This document shows, piece after piece, positions 54,822 through 63,414 of a stretch of 64,000 nucleotides of DNA. Below the pieces are notes generated by a model. That model did no database searches, was not told the DNA's origin, and saw nothing but the letters and a program-made list of their open reading frames with translations. The DNA comes from Rhizomonospora bruguierae (GTDB lineage Bacteria > Actinomycetota > Actinomycetes > Mycobacteriales > Micromonosporaceae). The stretch lies in assembly GCF_018397995.1 (NCBI RefSeq), contig NZ_BBQH01000027.1, forward strand, positions 1 through 64,000, in the 5' to 3' direction. Within the stretch, counting starts at the first letter, position 1, and the number at the start of each line of letters is the position of its first letter. A program made the translations under genes and the position numbers.

Positions 54822-54931
54822 GCCGTCGGTTATCGCACACCCGGAGGCGGCTGGCAAGAGGGAACCGTCGCTTGGAAGCTAAGTTACCGCGAAATCCGTA
54901 GCTGTCGTTGTAACTAGCGACGGATTCCGTA

Positions 54932-55441
54932 TCAGGGTGTTCCCCAGGTGTAGGTCTGCTTGCGCAGCTTGAGGTACACGAACGCCTCGGTCGCGACCAC
55001 GCCCGGCACCTCCCGCAACCGCTGCAGGATCTGGAGCAGGTGGTCGTCGTTGCGGCAGACCACCTCGGTGAGCAGGTCGAACGAGCCGGCCGTGATCACC
55101 ACGTAGTCCACCTCGTCCAGTTCGGCGAGGCGGTCGGCCACCTCTGCCAGGTCCCCGCTGGCCCGGATGCCGATCATGGCCTGGCGGGGAAAGCCGAGTT
55201 GGAGCGGGTCGGTGACCGCGACGATCTGCATGACGCCCGCGTCCAGCAGCCGCTGCACCCGCTGCCGGACCGCCGCCTCGGACAGGCCGACCGCCTTGCC
55301 GATGGTCGCGTAGGGGCGCCGGCCGTCCTCCTGAAGCTGCTCGATGATCTGCTTCGCCACGTCGTCGAGCAGGGCACTCGGCGCCGGCGCCGGGCCGGTG
55401 CCGCCCGCCGGGCCGCTGTGGCGCCGCCTGGAACTGGCCAT
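54932..55441 (-). CDS. Lrp/AsnC-family transcriptional regulator (169 aa)
   Basis: An N-terminal winged helix-turn-helix (ATIGKAVGLSEAAVRQRVQRLLDAG) and a C-terminal ligand-binding RAM domain (AMIGIRASGDLAEVADRLAELDEVDYVVITAG) define the family. The first 22 residues are a flexible extension. It lies between the aminotransferase and the divergent saccharopine-dehydrogenase-like gene, the usual place for a regulator of a polyamine/amino-acid catabolic set, responding to an amino acid or polyamine. The target is inferred. Confidence 0.87.
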   Translation of the reverse strand: MASSRRRHSGPAGGTGPAPAPSALLDDVAKQIIEQLQEDGRRPYATIGKAVGLSEAAVRQRVQRLLDAGVMQIVAVTDPLQLGFPRQAMIGIRASGDLAEVADRLAELDEVDYVVITAGSFDLLTEVVCRNDDHLLQILQRLREVPGVVATEAFVYLKLRKQTYTWGTP

Positions 55442-55534
55442 CTCGCTCCTCCCGGTGACCCGCCTGAGGTCACGATCATGAATTATTCCGGCCGGTTTCC
55501 GGTGTCGCTGCCCGGGCCCACGCTAGAAAGATCC

Positions 55535-56294
55535 ATGCGCCTGTTGATCGTCGGCGCCGGAGGCGTCGGCTCCGCCGCCGCCGCCATCGCCGCCCGCCGC
55601 CAGTTCTTCGACGCGTGCGTCGTCGCCGACCACGACCCCGCGCGGGCCGCCCGGGCGGTGGCCGGCGCGGACCGGCGCTTCGTCGCCGCCCGGGTGGACG
55701 CCGCCGACCCGGCCGCCGTCACCGCGCTGTGCGCGGAGCACGGCATCACGCACGTGCTCAACGCGGTCGATCCGCGGTTCGTGCTGCCGGTCTTCGACGG
55801 CGCCTTCGCCGCCGGCGCGCACTACCTGGACATGGCCATGTCGCTCTCCCGGCCGCACGCCACCAACCCGTACGCCGATCGACGTGCTGCGCACGCTGCA
55901 CAAGCTTGGCCTGGACTCCACCACCCCGCTCACGGTGGGCGGGGTCCGCGTCTCGCCGCGCGACGTGGTCGCCGCCTGCCTGCCCGACCCGGCCACCATC
56001 GGAGGCAGGATGCGCGGCAAGACCTGCGCCGCCACCTGGGTCCGCGGCACGGGTGTTGACGGCGCCGCCCGGGAGGTCTACCTCTATCACGTGGTCGACA
56101 ACGAGTGGTCGATGGCGGAGTACGGCCACCAGGCCGTGGTCTGGCAGACGGCGATCAACCCGGTCATCGCGCTGGAACTGCTCGCCTCCGGCGAGTGGTC
56201 CGGCGCGGGCGTGCTCGGCCCCGAGGCCCTGCCGCCCCGCCCGTTCCTGAACAAGCTGACCGAGTACGGCTCGCCCTGGGGGGTGCGCGAATGA
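55535..56294 (+). pseudogene. Saccharopine dehydrogenase-like gene with internal deletion and frameshift
   Basis: The first part, from the ATG at 55535, encodes a normal NAD-binding domain (LIVGAGGVGSAAAAIAARR to DMAMSLSRPHATNPYA). At about 55877 the homology jumps to the family C-terminus in the +1 frame (IDVLRTLHKLGLD to TEYGSPWGVRE), which runs to 56294. Roughly 150 central residues, including most of the catalytic domain, are missing compared with the usual length of about 400. The fragments together cover about 250 residues. Neither can be a working dehydrogenase. An assembly or sequencing artefact is possible but less likely because both ends are clean. Confidence 0.8.
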
Positions 56295-57289
56295 CCCGCT
56301 ACGGCGCCATGTTCGGCCCGGACATCACCTTCCTCGGCGTGCCACCCTGCGATCTGTCGGCGCTTGATGGTCGCGCCGACGTCATCATCCTCGGCGCACC
56401 GTTCGACGGCGGGACCTCGCACCGCCCCGGTACCCGCTTCGGCCCGCAGGCGATCCGCCAGGCGTGCTACCTGCCGCACGACGGTTCCCGCCCGTCGCTG
56501 GCGATGCGGGTGGACGGACTGAAGGACCTGCGCGTCTACGACGCGGGCGACGTGGAGATGTTCGCGGGCGACATCGAGCGCTCGCTCGGCGCACTGGAGG
56601 CGGCGGTGTTCACGGTCGCCGCCGCCGGCGCCATCCCGATCGTCCTCGGCGGCGACCACTCCATCGCCCTCCCCGACGCCACCGGTGTCGCCCGCCACCA
56701 CGGACTCGGCCGGGTCAGCCTGGTCCACTTCGACGCGCACGCCGACACCGGGGACGTCGAATTCGGTTCCCTGTACGGCCACGGGCAGCCCATGCGGCGG
56801 CTGATCGAGTCCGGCGCGGTCCGCGGCGACCGGTTCCTCCAAATAGGACTGCGAGGCTACTGGCCCGGCCCGCAGACGCTGGACTGGATGGCCGGCCAGC
56901 GGATGCGCTCGTACGAGATGACCGAGATCGTGGCCCGCGGCCTGGACGAGTGCCTCACCGAGTCGTTCGGCATCGCCACCGACGAGTGCGAGGGCGTCTT
57001 CCTCTCGGTCGACGTGGACGTGGTGGATCCGGGCATGGCCCCCGGCACCGGGACGCCGGAGCCGGGCGGGCTGACGGCGCGGCAGTTGCTCGACGCGGTC
57101 CGCCGCTGCTGCTACGAACTCCCGATCGTCGGGGTGGACGTGGTGGAGGTGGCGCCCCCGTACGACCACGCGGAGATCACCGCGTACCTGGGCAACCGCG
57201 TCGTCCTCGAAGCCCTGTCGGCGATCGCCCGCCGCCGCTCCTCCCTGCCACCCTGGACCCCCACCCAACCCCTCCTCGACAACCGCTAG
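56291..57289 (+). CDS. speB: Agmatinase (ureohydrolase family)
   Basis: Hydrolyses agmatine to putrescine and urea using two Mn ions. Metal motifs are GGDHS (about residue 121), DAHAD (about 145) and SVDVDVVDP (about 240). The length of 332 aa fits. Its ATG overlaps the stop of the broken upstream gene (ATGA), showing they were once coupled; ribosomes now terminate the first frame at about 56059, so translation of speB may have been affected. Arginase-like substrates (guanidinobutyrate) are alternatives. Confidence 0.88.
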   Translation: MTRYGAMFGPDITFLGVPPCDLSALDGRADVIILGAPFDGGTSHRPGTRFGPQAIRQACYLPHDGSRPSLAMRVDGLKDLRVYDAGDVEMFAGDIERSLGALEAAVFTVAAAGAIPIVLGGDHSIALPDATGVARHHGLGRVSLVHFDAHADTGDVEFGSLYGHGQPMRRLIESGAVRGDRFLQIGLRGYWPGPQTLDWMAGQRMRSYEMTEIVARGLDECLTESFGIATDECEGVFLSVDVDVVDPGMAPGTGTPEPGGLTARQLLDAVRRCCYELPIVGVDVVEVAPPYDHAEITAYLGNRVVLEALSAIARRRSSLPPWTPTQPLLDNR

Positions 57290-57349
57290 CCCCTCTCCCC
57301 GGTGGGGTGACCGCGGTGCGGCGCTTCGCCAACTCCGCCGAGGTGCTCG

Positions 57350-58786
57350 TCACGCGTCGATCGCGTGCATCACGTGCTTGATCCGGGTGTAGTCCTCCAG
57401 CGAGTACACCGAGAGGTCCTTGCCGTGGCCCGAGTGCTTGAACCCGCCGTGCGGCATCTCCGAGACGAACGGGATGTGCGTGTTCACCCAGACGCAGCCG
57501 AAGTCGAGCTTGCGGGTCATCCGCATGGCGCGCCCGTGGTCCCTCGTCCAGACCGACGCGGCGAGGCCGTACTCGACCCCGTTGGCCCAGCGGACCGCCT
57601 CCTCCTCGTCGGTGAACCTCTGCACGGTGATGACCGGGCCGAAGACCTCCCGCTGGATGATCTCGTCCTGCTGGCGGAGCCCGGAGACGACCGTCGGCGC
57701 GTAGAAGTACCCCCGCTCGCCGACCCGGGCGCCGCCGGTGTGCAACTCGGCGTGGTCGGGCAGCCGGTCCACGAAGCCGCTGACCCGGGCGAGTTGGGTG
57801 GCGTTGTTGAGCGGGCCGTACCGCACGTCCTCGTCGTCAGGGGCGCCGGTGCGGGTGTTGCGCGCCTGCTCGGTCAGCGCCGCGACGAGGTCGTCGTACA
57901 GGCCGGGCGCGGCCAGGACCCGGGTGGCGGCGGTGCAGTCCTGCCCGGCGTTGAAGTACCCGCCGACCGCCAGCGCCTCGGCGGCGGCGGCGAGGTCGGC
58001 GTCGTCGAAGATCACCGCGGGCGCCTTGCCGCCCAGTTCGAGGTGGGTGCGCTTGAGGTCGGGCGCGGCGGCGGCCGCCACCGCCATGCCGGCCCGGGTG
58101 GAACCGGTGATCGAGACGAGCTGCGGGGTCGGGTGCGCGACCAGGGAGCGGCCGGTGTCCCGGTCCCCGCACACCACGTTGAACACGCCCGGCGGCAGGA
58201 ACTCGGCGGCGATCTCCGCGAGCAGCAGCGTCGACACCGGCGTGGTGTCGGACGGCTTGAGTACCACGGTGTTGCCGGCGGCGAGCGCGGGGGCGATCTT
58301 CCAGATCGCCATCATCAGCGGGTAGTTCCACGGCGTGACCTGGGCGCAGACGCCGATCGGCTCGCGCCGCACGTAGGACTCGTGCCCCGCCAGGTAGCCG
58401 CCGGCGGAGCGGCCCTCGAGCAGGCGGGCGGCGCCGGCGAAGAAGCGCAGTTCGTCCACGCAGGGCGGCAGTTCCTCGTCCGCGGTCAGCCGCCGCGGCT
58501 TGCCGGTGTTGCGCACCTCCGCGTCGACCAGGTCGGCGGCGCGCGCCTCCACCGCGTCGGCGAACTTCAGCAGCACTCGCTGCCGCTCCGCGGGGGTCGC
58601 GCCGGCCCAGCCCTCGAACGCCGCGCCGGCCGCGCGCATGGCCGAATCGACGTCCCGTGGACCGGACACCGGCGCGCTGGCGAACACCTCGCCGGTGGAC
58701 GGGTCGATGAGGTCGGCGTACCCGCCGTCCACCGGCGCCACGAAATCACCGTTCACGAAGTTGCGCAGGGCCTGCTTCTCGCCCAT
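57350..58786 (-). CDS. Aldehyde dehydrogenase, gamma-aminobutyraldehyde type
   Basis: An NAD(P)-dependent dehydrogenase. Catalytic Glu is in LELGGKAP and Cys in NAGQDCTA. VTPWNYPLMMAIWKIAPALAAGNTVVLKPS is the usual cofactor region, and the C-terminus has MPHGGFKHSGHGKD. The PatD/gamma-aminobutyraldehyde type is the best fit by context, since it follows putrescine transamination. The ATG at 58786 has GGGGGA upstream. Convergent with speB with a 60-bp gap. Confidence 0.87.
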   Translation of the reverse strand: MGEKQALRNFVNGDFVAPVDGGYADLIDPSTGEVFASAPVSGPRDVDSAMRAAGAAFEGWAGATPAERQRVLLKFADAVEARAADLVDAEVRNTGKPRRLTADEELPPCVDELRFFAGAARLLEGRSAGGYLAGHESYVRREPIGVCAQVTPWNYPLMMAIWKIAPALAAGNTVVLKPSDTTPVSTLLLAEIAAEFLPPGVFNVVCGDRDTGRSLVAHPTPQLVSITGSTRAGMAVAAAAAPDLKRTHLELGGKAPAVIFDDADLAAAAEALAVGGYFNAGQDCTAATRVLAAPGLYDDLVAALTEQARNTRTGAPDDEDVRYGPLNNATQLARVSGFVDRLPDHAELHTGGARVGERGYFYAPTVVSGLRQQDEIIQREVFGPVITVQRFTDEEEAVRWANGVEYGLAASVWTRDHGRAMRMTRKLDFGCVWVNTHIPFVSEMPHGGFKHSGHGKDLSVYSLEDYTRIKHVMHAIDA

Positions 58787-58884
58787 CAACGTCCCCCTGT
58801 ACCACCGTGGTCCTCGGTAACGGGCCATCCTCGCCACTAAATCCGTACGACACAAGGCCGAGTGCGACGGTTTACGCTGCGTGT

Positions 58885-60306
58885 ATGGAGACCACCCCCT
58901 TCTGGCTCGCGGGTGAACCCGCGCACGGCGAGGACGCCGTCAGGGTGACCCACCCGTCCGACGGCTCTCTAGTCGGCACCACCACCAACGCGACCGAAGC
59001 GCAGGTCGAGCGCGCCGTCGCGGCGGCGCACGCCGCCGCGCCCGGGTTCGCCGCGCTGCCCGCCAGCGCCCGCGCCGCCGCCCTGGACCACGTCTCCCGC
59101 CGCCTCGCCGAGCGGGCCGGCGAGATCGCCCGGCTCATCACCGGCGAGAACGGCAAGCCGCCCCGCTGGGCCGCCGCCGAGGTGGCCCGGGCCGCCTCCA
59201 CGTTCCGCTGGGCGGCCGAGGAGGCGCGCCGCTTCTCCGGCGACCTCCAGCGCCTCGACACCGACCCGGCCGCCGCCGGCCGGATCGCCGTGGTGCGCCG
59301 CTTCCCGCGCGGCCCCGTCCTCGGCATCAGCCCATTCAACTTCCCGCTGAACCTGGTCGCGCACAAGGTCGCGCCGGCCGTCGCGGTGGGCGCGCCGATC
59401 ATCGTCAAGCCGGCGCCCGCCACCCCGCTGACCGCGCTGCTGCTCGGCGGGATCCTGGCCGAGACCGACCTGCCGCCCGGCGCCTTCTCCGTCCTTCCGC
59501 TGCCGAACGACCGCGCCGCCGCGCTGGTCCGGGAGCCCCGCCTGCCGGTGGTCTCGTTCACCGGCTCCGGGCCGGTCGGCGCCGCCATCCGGGCCGCCGT
59601 CCCGCACAAGCACGTCACGCTCGAACTCGGCGGCAACGCCGCCGCCCTGCTCTGCGCCGACTGGTCCAGCCCCGAGGATCTCGCGTTCGCCGCGGCGCGC
59701 ATCGCCACCTTCGCCAACTACCAGGCCGGCCAGAGTTGCATCGCGGTCCAGCGGGTGTACGTGCACCAGTCGCTGTACGACGAGTTTCTGCCGCGCCTGG
59801 TGGCGGCGGTCGAGGCGCTGGACCCGGCGGGCGACGTCGGCCCGCTGATCTCGGCGGCGGCGGCCGAGCGGGTCCGGTCCTGGGTGGACGAGGCGGTCGC
59901 CGCCGGCGCGCGCGTGGCGACCGGCGGCCACCGGGCGGGCTCCACCTACCGGCCCACGGTGCTGACCGGGGTGCCGCCCACCGCCAAGGTGGTCACCGAG
60001 GAGGTCTTCGGCCCGGTCCTGGCCGTCTCGCCGGTCTCCGACGACACCGCCGGTCTCGCCGCGATCAACGACTCGGCGTACGGGCTCCAGGCGGGCGTGT
60101 TCACCCACCGGCTGGACGTGGCGTTCACCGCGCACCGCACGCTGGAGGTCGGCGGCGTCATCGTCGGGGACGTGCCCTCGTACCGGGCCGACCAGATGCC
60201 GTACGGCGGCGTGAAGGGCTCCGGCGCCGGCCGGGAGGGGGTCCGCAGCGCCATGGAGGACTACACCGAACCCCGCGTCCTGGTCCTGACCGGCCTGGAG
60301 CTGTAG
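58885..60306 (+). CDS. Second aldehyde dehydrogenase (473 aa)
   Basis: An ALDH-superfamily enzyme with Glu in LELGGNAAAL and Cys in YQAGQSCIAVQR. It differs from the neighbouring ALDH by having FPRGPVLGISPFNFPLNLVAHK, which is closer to the succinate-semialdehyde/glyceraldehyde-3-phosphate (non-phosphorylating) and lactaldehyde groups. It could oxidise succinic semialdehyde in the GABA route, which is inference. The ATG at 58885 lacks a ribosome site and may be leaderless (TACGCT box). Divergent from the first ALDH with 98 bp between. Confidence 0.85.
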   Translation: METTPFWLAGEPAHGEDAVRVTHPSDGSLVGTTTNATEAQVERAVAAAHAAAPGFAALPASARAAALDHVSRRLAERAGEIARLITGENGKPPRWAAAEVARAASTFRWAAEEARRFSGDLQRLDTDPAAAGRIAVVRRFPRGPVLGISPFNFPLNLVAHKVAPAVAVGAPIIVKPAPATPLTALLLGGILAETDLPPGAFSVLPLPNDRAAALVREPRLPVVSFTGSGPVGAAIRAAVPHKHVTLELGGNAAALLCADWSSPEDLAFAAARIATFANYQAGQSCIAVQRVYVHQSLYDEFLPRLVAAVEALDPAGDVGPLISAAAAERVRSWVDEAVAAGARVATGGHRAGSTYRPTVLTGVPPTAKVVTEEVFGPVLAVSPVSDDTAGLAAINDSAYGLQAGVFTHRLDVAFTAHRTLEVGGVIVGDVPSYRADQMPYGGVKGSGAGREGVRSAMEDYTEPRVLVLTGLEL

Positions 60307-60493
60307 CGGCGGACCCCGGCGGGACGCCACCGGCCCGGCTCCTGGGGCCGCTGAGGGCCCTGTCGGGTCGCGGTACCGGTGAGGGCGTCAAGTCGACGTT
60401 TCCGTGCTTCTCGATCTAGCCTGACGCGGACGAACGACGACGATGCCGGGCGGGTACGCGGCGGCCGGGCGCGGCGAGGACGGCGAGGTGGGC

Positions 60494-61594
60494 ATGGCGG
60501 CGAGGCGGGCGGTGGCCTGGTGTGCGGCGGTGTTGCTGCCGGTGGCCGGCATCGTGGGGCTGGCCGCGGGGCCGGCGGCGGCGGACGGGGACGAGGTGCG
60601 CCTGCGGGCGCCGGGCAGTTTCACCGCCGGCGGGTCGCCGGGTTCGGTGACGGTGACCATCAAGCGCAAGTCCCGGGGCTGCGTGCTGGCGCAGGCCACG
60701 CTCGTGCTGGCGAAGCCCGGATTGACCGCGGAGCAGGTGCGGGTCGAGGTGGCGCGCAACGGCCGATGGCAGTCGACGGGGGCGCGGCAGGCCGGCGACG
60801 GCACGGTGGCGGCCGGTCCGATCGGCACCGAGCGGGAGCCGCTGTGCAAGGGCGACGCCTCGATCCGGTTCCGGGTGGCACTGGCGGGTGGCGTGACGAA
60901 CGGGCAGGTGAGGCTGACCGGCGCGGCGGCCGGCAGCGGCGCGGTCCTGGGGCAGGATTCCAGGACGGCGCGGGTGCGCGGCGGTGCCGCCGCCGAGGCC
61001 ACGAGCCCGCCCGCGCCGACGCTGTCGCCGACCCCCGAGGTGGAGGAGCCGGCGCCGGCGCCGGCGGAAACGCCGCCCGCGGTGACGGCGCCGGCCGCGG
61101 GGCCCTCGAACGGGTCGTCCAGCGGGGGGTTCGGCCTCGTGGGCGCGCTGGTGATGGTGCTCGGCGGCGTGCTGGTGGCGCTTGGCGTGGCGATCCTGCT
61201 CTTCCTCCTCCGTCGCTCCCGGCGCGAGGGCGGCGATAACTCAGACAACAAGGCTGCCGGCACGGTTTACGGCACCCCGGCCACCTACGGTGCCGCCGCG
61301 GACTACGGCCCCACCCCCGGCTACAACACCAAACACGGCCACGGCGCCACCCCGGGCTACGACACCACCCCGGGCTACAACACCACGCAGGTGTACGGCG
61401 GCACGCAAGGCGGCGGCAATTCGGGCTACAACGCCGCCCCGGGCCGCCACGACGCCACGCAGGTGTACGGCGGCGGCGGCCGCGACGCCGGGGAGACCAC
61501 GAGCCTGCCCGGCTACCCCGGCGCCGAGGGGAACCCGCCGCCCCCGCCAGCGGGCACCGACCACACGCGACCCTTTCCGATCCACCGCGACTGA
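60494..61594 (+). CDS. Secreted/membrane protein with C-terminal Tyr-Gly-Thr repeats (366 aa)
   Basis: Sec signal peptide (residues 1-31 with PAAA), an Ig-like beta domain with two Cys (about 40-165), a Pro/Ala-rich spacer, one transmembrane helix (about 215-240), basic stop-transfer RRSRR, then a cytoplasmic tail with TPGYDTTPGYNTTQVYGG-type repeats. The topology puts the beta domain outside. The family is not recognised. The start at 60494 is chosen for the signal peptide and GAGG upstream; an in-frame ATG at 60443 would hide the signal. Confidence 0.7.
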   Translation: MAARRAVAWCAAVLLPVAGIVGLAAGPAAADGDEVRLRAPGSFTAGGSPGSVTVTIKRKSRGCVLAQATLVLAKPGLTAEQVRVEVARNGRWQSTGARQAGDGTVAAGPIGTEREPLCKGDASIRFRVALAGGVTNGQVRLTGAAAGSGAVLGQDSRTARVRGGAAAEATSPPAPTLSPTPEVEEPAPAPAETPPAVTAPAAGPSNGSSSGGFGLVGALVMVLGGVLVALGVAILLFLLRRSRREGGDNSDNKAAGTVYGTPATYGAAADYGPTPGYNTKHGHGATPGYDTTPGYNTTQVYGGTQGGGNSGYNAAPGRHDATQVYGGGGRDAGETTSLPGYPGAEGNPPPPPAGTDHTRPFPIHRD

Positions 61595-61723
61595 ACCGGG
61601 ACCAGCCCGGATGGGCGCTGGGCACCGTCACCGGGTGCGCCCCGGCGGCTCGCTTGTAGTCTGAGCGTGACCGGCCGGCGGGTTGCGGTCGACGGCTGAC
61701 CTGTGCGTGAGGAGAGCGGACCA

Positions 61724-63115
61724 GTGGCAGACCTGTCCGGGATCGTGAAGGCGTACGACGTCCGCGGTACCGTCCCCGACGAGCTGAACGACGACGTGGC
61801 GAAGGCGCTCGGCGCCGCGTTCGTGGCCACGCTGCGGGGCGGTGGCGAGGACGTCGGCCGGATCGTGGTGGCGCACGACATGCGGGAGTCGTCGCCGGTG
61901 CTGGTCGAGTCGTTCATCGCCGGCGCCAACGCGGCCGGCGCCACGGTGCTGAACGCCGCACTGGGCTCCACCGACATGCTGTACTACGCGTCCGGCGCGC
62001 TGGACCTGCCGGGCGCCATGTTCACCGCCAGCCACAACCCGGCCCAGTACAACGGCATCAAGCTGTGCCGGGCGGGTGCCCGCCCGATCGGGCAGGACAG
62101 CGGGCTGGCGGAGATCCGGTCCCGGGCGGAGGCGCTGCTGGACAGCGGCGAGCTGGCCGACGCCCGCCCCGCGGAGGGCAACGAGAAGCACGAGTTGCTG
62201 GCCGACTACGCGGCACACCTGCGCACGCTGGTGGATCTGTCCGGCATCCGACACCTGAAGGTGGTGGTGGACGCCGGCAACGGGATGGGCGGGTACACGG
62301 TGCCGACCGTGCTGGGCGACGCGAAGCTGCCGGCCCTGCCGCTGGAGATCGTCCCGATGTACTTCGAACTGGACGGCTCGTTCCCGAACCACGAGGCCAA
62401 CCCGCTGGACCCGAAGAACATCGCGGACCTGCAGCGCGCGGTCCGCGAGCACGGCGCGGACATCGGCCTGGCCTTCGACGGCGACGCGGACCGCTGCTTC
62501 GTGATCGACGAGCGGGGCGAGGCGGTGTCGCCGTCGGCGATCACGGCGCTGGTGGCGACCCGCGAGCTGGGCAAGCACCCCAACTCCGTGGTGATCCACA
62601 ACCTGATCACCTCGCGCGCGGTCCCCGAGATCATCGCCGAGGCGGGTGGCGAGCCGGTCCGCAGCCGGGTCGGGCACTCGTTCATCAAGGCGGAGATGGC
62701 CCGCACGAACGCGGTGTTCGGCGGGGAGCACTCGGCGCACTACTACTTCCGGGACTTCTGGTTCGCCGACACGGGCATGCTCGCGGCGATCCACGTGCTG
62801 GCCGCGCTGGGCTCGCAGGAGCGGCCGCTGTCCGAACTGGTCGACCTGTACGAGCGGTACGTCGCCTCCGGCGAGATCAACACCCCGGTCTCGGATCAGG
62901 GCGGCAAGCTGGCGCAGGTCAAGTCGCAGCTCGGCGGGGCGGACGGCGCCGAGGTGGACGAGTTGGACGGGCTGACCGTCAGCTTCTCGGACGGCGCCTG
63001 GCTGAACATCCGCCCGTCCAACACTGAGCCGCTGCTGCGGCTGAACGTCGAAGGCCCCAGCCAGGAGCGGATGGCCGAACTGCGGGACCGGGCCCTGGCC
63101 GTCATCCGGGACTGA
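61724..63115 (+). CDS. manB: Phosphomannomutase/phosphoglucomutase
   Basis: Interconverts mannose-6-P and mannose-1-P for GDP-mannose. The phosphoserine loop is FTASHNPAQYNGIK (about residues 102-115), the metal loop DGDADRC (about 248-254), the sugar loop GGEHSAHYYF and the phosphate loop RPSNTEPLLR. The length of 463 aa is normal. The GTG at 61724 follows GAGGAG. It precedes the Trm112-like and SIS genes, matching the order I know in Streptomyces and mycobacteria. Confidence 0.92.
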   Translation: MADLSGIVKAYDVRGTVPDELNDDVAKALGAAFVATLRGGGEDVGRIVVAHDMRESSPVLVESFIAGANAAGATVLNAALGSTDMLYYASGALDLPGAMFTASHNPAQYNGIKLCRAGARPIGQDSGLAEIRSRAEALLDSGELADARPAEGNEKHELLADYAAHLRTLVDLSGIRHLKVVVDAGNGMGGYTVPTVLGDAKLPALPLEIVPMYFELDGSFPNHEANPLDPKNIADLQRAVREHGADIGLAFDGDADRCFVIDERGEAVSPSAITALVATRELGKHPNSVVIHNLITSRAVPEIIAEAGGEPVRSRVGHSFIKAEMARTNAVFGGEHSAHYYFRDFWFADTGMLAAIHVLAALGSQERPLSELVDLYERYVASGEINTPVSDQGGKLAQVKSQLGGADGAEVDELDGLTVSFSDGAWLNIRPSNTEPLLRLNVEGPSQERMAELRDRALAVIRD

Positions 63116-63231
63116 CCGGCACCGCTCCCCGTATTCGTTAAGATCAGCCCCGCCGCCGCGCTGAGCCGCGGGGCGCCGGCGGCGTGACAGGGCCGGCAGC
63201 TTCGAGCCCGCCGGTAGGAAAGGAGTACCCC

Positions 63232-63414
63232 GTGTCCCTGGATCCGCAACTGCTGGAGATCCTCGCGTGCCCGGACACCCACCACGCGCCGCTGACCTAC
63301 GACCCGGCCGCGCAGGCGCTCACCTGCACCGAGTGCGGCCTGATCTTCGAGGTCCGGGACGGCATCCCGGTGCTGCTGCTGGATGAGGCGAGGCGGCCGG
63401 AGGAGCGCGTCTGA
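63232..63414 (+). CDS. Trm112-family small protein (60 aa)
   Basis: The fold signature LLEILACPDTHHAPL...LTCTECGLIFEVRDGIPVLL defines the Trm112/YcaR family, which stabilises methyltransferases in eukaryotes and archaea; the bacterial role is unclear. Zinc Cys are C13, C32 and C35, while the usual second Cys of the first pair is Thr here. The GTG at 63232 has a strong AAGGAG. Its stop shares a base with the next ATG (TGATG), so the pair is translationally coupled. Confidence 0.85.
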   Translation: MSLDPQLLEILACPDTHHAPLTYDPAAQALTCTECGLIFEVRDGIPVLLLDEARRPEERV

